From the NCBI RefSeq assembly GCF_009389715.1, contig NC_052397.1:14580129-14644128 (forward strand): DNA of 64,000 nucleotides, read 5' to 3'. The notes under the pieces are model-generated. The model saw only the letters and a list, made by a program, of their open reading frames with translations. It was not told where the DNA came from and did not search any database. Position 1 is the first letter of the stretch. Every line of letters starts with the position of its first letter. Origin of the DNA: Phoenix dactylifera. Lineage: Eukaryota; Streptophyta; Magnoliopsida; Arecales; Arecaceae. Below, in pieces: positions 27,320 to 37,200 of this stretch. The position numbers and the translations under genes were made by a program.

Positions 27320-27813
27320 TTTTTTTTTGTATAAATAACCTTCTAAAAATTCAAATTTACATGAATACATTCTTAAAGTTTATATTTATATTTGTACCTT
27401 TATAAAATACTATTTTTGTACAAATATCCTTAATATAATAGTTCTTCTAACACTGTCAATAAAAACTATATTTTTTAATTAAAAATAAAATAAAAATTTT
27501 AAATTATCTTTTTGTTTCTTCTAAATATACAGAATTATATGAATATCTTTATAAAATTGTTACTTGCTTGTACACTCTTATAAATATTTTTTTTTTACGT
27601 CTATCCATTAAAAATATTTTAGTCATTTTAATTTGAAACCGTTAATTTTTTTAACAGCGTTAAGCGTTAAATGACATGAGTACATATGCAAAAATAAGGA
27701 TAAAAAAAACATAACAGTAAAATAAGTGTTTTACAAGAGTATATATATAAATATTTATTTTGAAAAAAATATTTTCATAAAATCTGATATTTAAAAAAAT
27801 ATTTACACAAAAA
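27320..27813. mobile_element. AT-rich fold-back MITE, copy A
   Basis: The left end carries AACCTTCTAAAAATTCAAAT; the right end resembles its inverted complement. Similar in sequence and order to the copy at about 51451-51891, including the shared words ATTTTAGT and TTAATTTGAAACC. It lies about 400 bp upstream of the CNGC2 start. Confidence 0.6.
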
Positions 27814-28214
27814 ATTTATAAACTAAAAATATAAATAGAAAATAAGTCCCTCACCCGTGTCACGCTGTCCTCTGCCCCTCCAATGCACCAATGAAATACT
27901 GGCAGAAGCTACAAACACCGTTTTTTTTTTTTTTTTTTTTGCTGAAAACAGGTTCTCATATAGTACGTGTACGAATACACCCAATAAAATCAAAAAAATA
28001 CTAGCTCACCATCGACACTCTTTTTATAACAGAAAGAGAAATGAGTTTGTGTGAGAAAGAGAGGAGCGTGAAGTGCGTGCTTCTCCGTAGTACTGTACCT
28101 CCCACATGTCACGTAGCTCCTTTGCATCCCAACATTTATGAACACCCCCACCTCCAAATCCTCAGACCGGAATTCGATCGAGAGAGAGAGAGTTTTGTTT
28201 CCGTTCTTCTATAG

Positions 28215-28235
28215 ATGATATATCGCCGGCGATGA
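28215..28235 (+). promoter_or_regulatory. Six-codon upstream ORF overlapping the CNGC2 start
   Basis: ATG at 28215 opens a frame of six sense codons whose TGA stop (28233-28235) overlaps the proposed main ATG (28232-28234) as ATGA. Such an overlap could allow termination and reinitiation. It matters only if the start choice is right. Confidence 0.45.
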
Positions 28236-31200
28236 GCTTCCAAATGCAGTGCCTTAAACCTGCTGCCGTAAATGGATCCGGCAATCCCCTCGCCGACATC
28301 ACCTCCGCTCGCCGTCGCCACCACTGCTCCCGCCATTCTGCTCGCTGGTAAGCCATCAAAACCAATCGCCACCCTCGATATATAGCCCCGTTCAATCCAG
28401 AGATGATGTGTTTCGTTTTATTTTATTTTTTTTGTAGGTGGGCTCGGTTCTCCCGGCGATGGAAGTTCCGCCTCGGCGGCGTCGGCGACGACGACGAGGC
28501 CGCGCCGTCATCGCCGAAGGGCGAGTGCTACGCGTGCACGCAGGCGGGGGCGCCGGCGTTCCACTCGACGAGCTGCGACCGCGCGCACGCCCCGGAGTGG
28601 GAGGCCAGCGCCGGCTCCTCCCTCATCCCCATCCAGAACACCGCGGGCGCCGGCGAGCGGCTGTCCGGGGGGCGGCCGGCGCGGGCGTTTGGGGCGGTGC
28701 TGGACCCGCGGAGCGGCAGCGTGCAGATGTGGAACCGGGGGCTGCTGCTGGCCCGCGCGGTGGCGCTGGCGGCGGACCCCGTCTTCTTCTACGCCGTGTC
28801 GCTCGGGGCGGCGGCGGAGGGGGAGGGGGGAGGGTGCGTGGTGGGGATGGACGGGAGGCTGGGGGCGGCGGTGGCGGCAGTAAGGACGTGCGCGGACGCA
28901 GTGCACGTGCTGCACGTGTGGATGCAGCTGAGGCTGGCGTACGTGTCGCGGGAGTCGCTCGTGGTGGGGTGTGGGAAGCTCGTGTGGGATCCACGGGCCA
29001 TCGCCTCCCACTACCTCCGCTCCCTCAAGGGTTTCTGGTTCGACCTCTTCGTCATCCTTCCCTTACCCCAGGTATTGTTCCCTATCGCTAGCATAGAGAA
29101 GATACAGGAGCGATCTCCACGGAACAACTCAGGATCTCATCTAAAAAGATTAAGTAAAAGATAATTCTTAGATTTTTTAGCCGTGTTACCCGTGTAGAGG
29201 ATCTCTTCGACGAATAATTAATGTGGGACTAAACACACGTCCACATGAATCCCCGCATTTATAATGTTCGAATAATTGATGCATAAATTTAATATCCATG
29301 AAAAAGGTTGAAAGTAAATCTTCCACCACCTAGCAGTTCGCATATCCCACAAACTAAAATATATCTCCAAGAAGATGAGAGAAATTATGATCTTTTTAGA
29401 AATTTTAAAGTTTATAAGGGGTTAGATTCAAAAATTGCCTTGATTCAAAATAGTAACTGCCGTTGTATCCAAGAGGGAAGACGGCAACAGCCTATTCACA
29501 CCTCTCTCGTGACATGAATCCCGCCTCATGCAGGACCCGCGAGGAAAACATGTCAGGGGCAGCTCAGCTGTCTTCTCTCAACAGCAAACAGAATTTCTTC
29601 CGGATCCCTTTTTCTTTTTTCCAATAAGAACTCGACAGCACACCATTCAAGTACTGAGAGACAGCTGCTCGGTATGATTGGGTCTGGGGGATCTGACACC
29701 GTAGGTCCGTGCCATGCACGGTGATGATGCGCTGTCAGGGGGCGTTTATTTGCGTCGGTACAGCCAGGGCCTAGATCCGCATTTCTCCTCTCAACAGCAT
29801 TTGTCGATTTCCGCAATTCTACCTTGATCCCACAACGTCCTGTCCGGGAGGTCTAAGAGGTCCATTTTGGCCTTTTAAAGCTACTAATAGGCCCGGGTCC
29901 TACCTTTGTGATTAGGTATCACGGGTCTAAATTGATTACGGCGAGAGGATGGCATACCTTTGAGTCATTAGTTCCGAGAGCAAAACTCAAGGCTGCCTAG
30001 AAAAGTGCCTTCCATGCGAAGCAAGTTCTGGAGGCCCGGTGCATCATCCTGAAGAAAAATTTAGTAGAGTGATTGAGTGGATTCTACAGAAGAGGCCGGA
30101 AGTATTCGACCATCCACTTCTAAAGGACATCCGGCAGCTGTTGTAGGAGTGTGATGTCTTTCAAGCTGTGCATGTATTCCGGGAGACGAACAGAACTGTT
30201 GACTGGATCGCCTCCTTTGCTGCTCATCATTCTCGAGAGATTCTCTGGACTCGCTTTGTATATATTCCTCCACCTCTGTAGAGTATTTTGTCCCTTGACT
30301 CAGTAGGCAGGGCTCGCGCGAGACCAGTGTGAGCTGCCGATGTACCAAAAAAAAAAAAAGAAAAGCATCACACTAAATTAATTATTTGATATTTTTCTCT
30401 AAAATCTGTGCTTTTATAATAAAATAATCTTTCAATTTATAGGGAGGGGATGTTATAAATTCTAGAATATTCCACCGATCATGGCTATTTGCACAAACTC
30501 TTAGCCTAATTTTAATGGCATTTATCTAAAATCCAACAAATGATGAATGCTCTATGTCTAAAGCTATGTAATTTTCATAAGCACATTAATATAAGTACAC
30601 ATGCAATATGTATTTTCATCCATACATTTTGACAATTTTAAAATATTTCTAAATTTGTGCAGATTGTCTTCTGGTTTGTGCTGCCAAAATTGGTCAAAGA
30701 GGAAGAGCTCAAGCTTATAGCAACGATCCTCCTATCGATTTTCTTGTTCCAATTTCTTCCCAAGGTTTATCACAGCATCTGTATGATGAGGAGTATGCAG
30801 AAGGTCACTGGCTACATATTTGGAACCATTTGGTGGGGTTTTGGGCTCAACCTTATTGTCTATTTCACCGCATCGCATGTAAGTATGAGCTACTCGCCAC
30901 CTTAATCTAGACTTAAGAGAGCAACATTTTGATTGCCTTAGAGGATTAGCTAATATCACGCCCCGACCCCAGCACCCGGGTCCGGCACGCGACCGGCCGC
31001 ATGAGCCCTAGAGCAGTGCCCTAAAAATCATGCAAGGCCTAAGATAAACAATAATTCCAATAATTCCATAAATGCCAAAATCAAAGATTGATGTAATTCA
31101 ATCAAATCCAGCTACAATGTACTGATTTATTACATAATTTCAAATGTCCATAAATAAAAGATAAATTGACTTCTAATTATCTAGCAGTCTGACTCCAGAT

Positions 31201-34200
31201 CGAGCTCACTTCTTGTCCCATCCGACAGATTCTACGAATCCAGTGCCTCTGAAAAAAAATGGAAGTGTAGTATGAGCTTTTCCAGCCCATTAAGAATCCC
31301 AACAGCCACACACGATAAAATCATAAAATAATCAAGTATCAAAATATATATATCATTTCATCATTTCAAAAGCTCAACAAACAACAAATATACGTAATCA
31401 GTACATATACACAAATCCTTTTTCACATTATGTGATCCATTCCCGTATTGCTCAAATTCCAAAGTTTTCAAACTTTTCATTTCTGGCGTTAGACTAACCA
31501 AGATCATGTCCCAGTCCAAGACTGCACAAATCCCACGCATAAGCTCGTGGCAGCTATCCCACGCGTAAGCCCGTGGAGGCTATCCTACGCATAAGCTCGT
31601 AGAGGCTATCCCACGCGTAAGCCCGTGGAGGCTATCCCACGCATCAGCTCGTGGCAGCTATCCTACGCATAAGCTCGTAGAGGCTATCTCATGACAAGGT
31701 TAGTCCAACCCATATTACATGTCTAGTTTTACATGTTCAATCACATTCCCATCACATCTCATATTTTCATAAATTTTCAAAATATGTTATTTCTTCCCAA
31801 ATGAATTTATCTCAATATATTCATTATAAACAACATGCACGCCTCATAGGTGCCGCATCAACTCATAAACAATAACAACATAATAATGAAAATATGTTGA
31901 TAAAAATTCATCTCATATGTGTCATATCAACTCACAAGCAATAACAACAAAACCGTAAAATAAATCCAACGATAAATTAATATATGCATAGAAGTGCTCA
32001 GATGTAGGGATTCTTACCGAAATTGTAGACTGACTCAAATACAGTCCGAATCACAACCTACGCGCTGGGGTACTGAGTCCCCTGATCAAAACCTCCTGGC
32101 TCTGCCGACTCTTCCTCTACAACATCAATTACAAATCACAAACTAAATCATTTAATATTTAAATATTCCAAACCATAATTGATATTTACTATAGGGTCCA
32201 TAACCAGATCCCCAAACATCTCAATCTCTCCAAGTCTAGGGCAGTCGGGGTGGCCCGACTCCCACCCTTGTACCACCGGCCCATGTCGTCGCCAGCCGTG
32301 GCCGCTGCCACGCCGGCAACGATGGCCGGTCCCGATGAAAAGACCAAAAGAAGGGTGGATGATAGAGAAGGGTTCTTCCTCCACCTCCTTGGTCCAAGGG
32401 CAACAGCCGGGGTGGCTGTGCCCTCACCTTCCCCACCCTCGGCCACCATTGGCCGAACCATCGCCGGCCGCCCCTGCTGCAGTCACCGGCGATGGTGGCC
32501 GGCCAAGAGAAAGAGAGAAGAAGAAGTCTCTTCCTCTTCTTCTTCTTTTCCTTCTCCTCTTATTATTATTATTATTATTATATTCTTATTTTCCCTCCTT
32601 TTTCTTCTTCTTCTTCTCCTTCTTCTTCTTTCCAACCGACACAGACCCCTCCCCCTTCCTCCATTTCTTCCACGGAAAGGCCACCGTGATGGTGGCTCGG
32701 CCCCCAACCGACGACACCCAGCCGCCGTCGCCGCCGCCGGTGGCCAACCGACGAGGGAAAGAGGAGGAGAGGATGGGATCCCAAGGAAGAAGACCTCGGA
32801 TCCACCCTCCCTCATCACATACATAGCCTAGAAAACCCTCTCCGACCCTCACATAGACCCGACCGACCCCCAATACCATGGATCTCGTCCCATCCCGGCG
32901 GCCGGCGGCGGCAACAACCGGAAAGAAGAGGCCGAAACAGGGGTACCCTGTTTCGGACCCTTCTCCGATGATTCACCGGCCAAATCCCCAATCCAACACA
33001 TCCCTAACCCTAGCAAAGGAAACACAAGGGCCGAGCCATGCTTACCTCGGTCTGGTGGGGGTGTTCCGGCGATCTTTCCAGCGAGAAATCGGAGAGAAAG
33101 CCTTGAGAAAATCCTCGGATCCCAAGCTGTGGAGGATCTTCACCGAAGGGAAGAGAAAGACTTGGAGCTTCCCTCGCGGCCGGCCGGATCTCGGTCTCCT
33201 CCGGCGAGTCGCCTCCCCCGACGACCGGCCTCCCCTCACGCCGCCGCCTCCCCCCTTTGCAACCTCCTCTTCCACGATCGTGCCTAGGGCACGATCATAA
33301 GAGGGATACGGGTCCGGTCTTTTCGGGCCGGCCCGTTAACCTCTTTTATTTTTTCTGGATTTTTACATTCTCTCCCCCTTAAAAAAATTTCGTCCTCGAA
33401 ATTGACTTACTTGAAGCCTCAAACTTTTAAAAAAATGCATCCGTTATATCATCCCTGAGATCTCAAGTAGTCTCCCTCTCGGAGTCCCTACTCACAAGAT
33501 TTTGACATACAAAAATCACAGCATCTCAAAACTTGATCCTTTCTATTTACCACACATAGTAAGTTCTTTTGATCTCCTTCAAAAGAATTCCAAACTCCCA
33601 ACCTTGGATTAAAATGCCATAATTATATCCCAAAGAAATTAATTTCTCTTAATTCTGCCCAGAGAATAATTGGCTTGACAGAAATAGGAGAAATCTTTAG
33701 TATCAAATGCTCTTAATATTCTATAATCATTTTTCTTTTCTTTCTCCCACATCATTCCAACAAATAAGAGATTCATGTTAAAACATTCCAAGTCTAAGAC
33801 CAACCAAAGAATCATCATCCGTAAATGCTAAATTTAACATGCCCAAGATTCTCCCAAAAGTTGTCAACAATAGAAGAATCCACTGGTGAGAATTACATAG
33901 CTACCTTTAGATCATCCATAGAATCAACAACATTCTCCTGAAACTAACTCAAGTATTTCATCATAATGCCTTTTAGATCAAATATTAATGATCTTAACCA
34001 GTTTCAAAATAAGTCAAACCACCACACTTCCGCTGCACTCTCTGATTTAATTCATTTAATTCTCTAAAGTCACAAAATGATTTCTGACTAAAGTATCACT
34101 TTGCATTGAGACTAAGAAACTCCAAATTTCAAATTTCCAAGTAGAACTAGAGCAAAACCTTTAAATCTTTTTGTCCTCGGTTTATATAGAGTATACTTAC

Positions 34201-37200
34201 CATAACTAACCCCCAATCCTTTAGTCAAGTTTAAGGTCACGATCTCCACAACCTTTTTAGAATCCAAAATATCTAGGTTTAATTTAAAGGGGGATAATTC
34301 TTGTATTCCTTTAGCAATTTAATTAGAAGATCTACATTGATTTCCTTCCAACAGAATTTACTTCAAATTCAATGGGTTAGATGTCATTGAACCAATACAC
34401 TATGATTAGAATTTAACTCGATCGATCTCCTGATCTTCCTTCACCAAGATTCTTAACATCCATCAGTAATGCTATATATGATAATTCATGTAAGCATCTC
34501 ATGACCGAAGTTTCTACTCAATATGACATTTATTAGTGGCTTCATCAATAATGACAAAAGATCCCTGCTCAAATCTTAAACCTAGGCTTGAGTTTTAAAT
34601 TAACACATCAAATAGTCTTCTACAATTATAAGTAAAATCCAGTAGCCCAATCCAAATATGAGAATTCAAATAATTAGAATTCTCCCATCAATATGCATAC
34701 TCTATGGCCTCAAAATAATCAAATACATCCATAGGAAATAGACCTATTTGCAATATCCAACATGCCAACACCAGATATAATCCACATACATTTTCAACTT
34801 CGAAGAACGTTCCTTTCAATATTATGAAATCTCCTTAGCTTACTCCAATACTAAATCAACGTACAAATCCCACTCTAATAATTAGCAGCAAAACCAAAAG
34901 TATGATCACATCAAAATCCAAATCAAATTTGAACTTTCAAATCATTTAAATAATATCTGAACATGGTATGCTCGATATGCCATTGTTGACCTACACTTAT
35001 CTTAGGTCAAACCTCTCTTATCATGATCAAAGACAATTTATACTTTCCTTCCGTATGCATCGAAAACCAAACCGATGCATACATTTTATCACAAGGCCAA
35101 GTGGTCTTATAGCTTAAGCACTGAATTTAATTATCATGTCCAAAGTGATCATAACCTTAAGCTATGATATATTTCTGTCACGATCCCTAGTGATCTTAAA
35201 CATATGCTTAGATTCCAACTGGTCACATTTTCCAATAATCTTAAACCTCAAACTTTAATGCCACTAAGGCCACAGTCCCTAGTGGTCTTAAACCTTAGAT
35301 TATAATATCATTCTTGTTACAATCTCAAGTGATTATAAACCAAATCTCTGATAGTTTTTCTATCATAATTCTCCACTGATACTCACCTGAACATAAACCC
35401 TAGGATACCTTAACCTTAAGCTCTGATACCACTCTGTCACGCCCCGAACCCATCACCCGGGTCCGGCACGCGACCGGCCTCCCCTCACGCCGCCGCCTCC
35501 CCCCTTTGCAACCTCCTCTTCCACGATCGTGCCTAGGGCACGATCATAAGAGGGATACGGGTCCGGTCTTTTCGGGCCGGCCCGTTAACCTCTCTTTTTT
35601 TTTTTTCTGGGTTTTTACAGCTAACATGCTAAACAAAGCCTGTTGATCATCAAATCAGCATGATATCTTTTTTTTTTTCCAACAAAAAAAAATAAATAAG
35701 GTAGAGAATTTGGTGCTTGACAGAGAAAACATACATAGGAGACTCCAGAGCTGCATGTTTTTATTATGTTAATGGAGATGCTAACCACCTGGCCAATTTG
35801 TTAGCGACTAGAGAAATCAAGGTTTTCCAAAACTAGATACATTGGCTCTGCAAATCGTCTCCCTGTAGGTCTTAGCTTCTTGCTTAGAGTGAATATAGGG
35901 CATGCAACATTTCAAAGGACAATGATTCAGTCTTCAATGAAAATAAAAATGGAGGATTGAAGTAAACCTTCACAACTACCAATCTATTTCAAGAAAATTC
36001 TCCATATCTTTGAATAAAACAAAATTCAGGTTATGTTTGGAGAATACCTGTGCGTGGCAAATTTTGTAATATTTCGCATGGATTTATTATGATTATAAAC
36101 AATTGATTAAGCACAGCTTAATTCCATTTGAGTCCAAAGTGTAGCACAATGTAATCCTGCATTTGGACTCTCTAATGTCCTATCACAACCAAAGACCTCA
36201 CTCTAAAAAGACTACTCGGAAGGTTGTTATTTGGGTTTCTTAGCTCTGTGTAAGTACTAAAGATTTACTCAGTGTTTAGCTGATTTGGGGCTAAACGGGT
36301 CCTCACATGTCCTCCTCTACTCAACCTATTTTTATTTAAAAGCACTAATGACGCTAGGAGGGAACTCCATCAAGCCATACTCTACATGATGTTGGAATTG
36401 CTGTAGTCCAGTTCACACTACTTCAAGGTCTCTCACTCACCTTTTCTTTGGTGTATTACTTGAAAGTAATCATTAGAGCTTCTTGTTATGCATTGACTCA
36501 GACCATGACTCAATAAAACCCCTTCTTGATCATTATGAGCTCCTTTTAAAAGAGAAATCCATCTAACTTGATCCTGCCTAGTGCATGCTACTAGAAATTT
36601 CCATCTGAAGTAAAATGTTTGCTTGTTCCGTTTTATGGAAACAATTATTTCAATGCTGTTTTAGGAACTTCAGGCATTGGAAACCATAAGGCATAGATGC
36701 AATCTGGAGATAGCCTCAGGCTGACTCTTGCCAACCACTGCTTTAGTAAATTACATATTGTTCCTCCACCCAAACAACCAAGCAGTTGCCTGTTGAACCA
36801 CCAGGAGCCTTCCATCAAGATATGGATTGTGTTCTCCAACCTAGACCTGAAAGACAAAAAGCATTCAACAAATCAGCTGCTAATAAAAAGTCGTGTAATG
36901 AACATTGGTTTTCCTCATACAACATCTATATGCATTGGATTGTCAAGATGTTGGTCATCCCTGATAACCATCATCTAGTTGGACATGTTACAAAATGAAA
37001 CTAATGTTTTTGTCATCAGTTGTCAGATACAAATGTTTTTCAGTAGTGCTCAATTGACAAGGAAATTCTGAAGAAACTGAAAATCCATTGAAATTTAATC
37101 ATAAAGTTAATTATCCAAGGACTGCATCTTCTAGCCTTTCCAAGGAAAGGACATGAAAAGTCCATGTGCATAACTCCTATCTCCATATGGGAAAGGTCCT

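Larger units (their letters stand above)
23131..28231. other. Intergenic spacer between the divergent PTEN and CNGC2 genes
   Basis: About 5 kb separating two divergently transcribed genes. It holds a LINE tail (about 23880-24427), an AT-rich fold-back MITE (about 27320-27813), a poly-T run near 27921-27940, and no recognised gene. Two minus-strand open frames near 25386-26020 were not recognised. Confidence 0.55.
30954..35619 (-). mobile_element. Non-autonomous LTR retrotransposon inside CNGC2 intron 3
   Basis: The element lies on the minus strand. Both ends are bordered by GCTAA (30949-30953 and 35620-35624), a 5-bp target duplication. The 5' LTR is the right copy (35435-35619) and the 3' LTR the left copy (30954-33367). 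Just inside the right LTR, the minus strand reads TGGTATCAGAGC, the primer site for tRNA-iMet. Just inside the left LTR it reads AAGGGGGAGAGAA, a polypurine tract. The interior, 33368-35434, is AT-rich and shows no gag, protease, integrase or reverse transcriptase, so the element depends on others. Left and right LTR differ by 2.23 kb through a deletion in the right one. Superfamily cannot be decided. Confidence 0.9.

Noticed and set aside
28438-29091. Alternative-frame and antisense ORFs over CNGC2 exon 2
   Set aside because: High GC content removes stops in all frames; only the frame with ECYACTQ matches a known family.
32179-32831. Long open frames in both strands at 32.2-32.9 kb
   Set aside because: They lie inside the LTR, overlap in several frames, and consist of Pro/Ser/Arg runs from CTT and GC-rich repeats.
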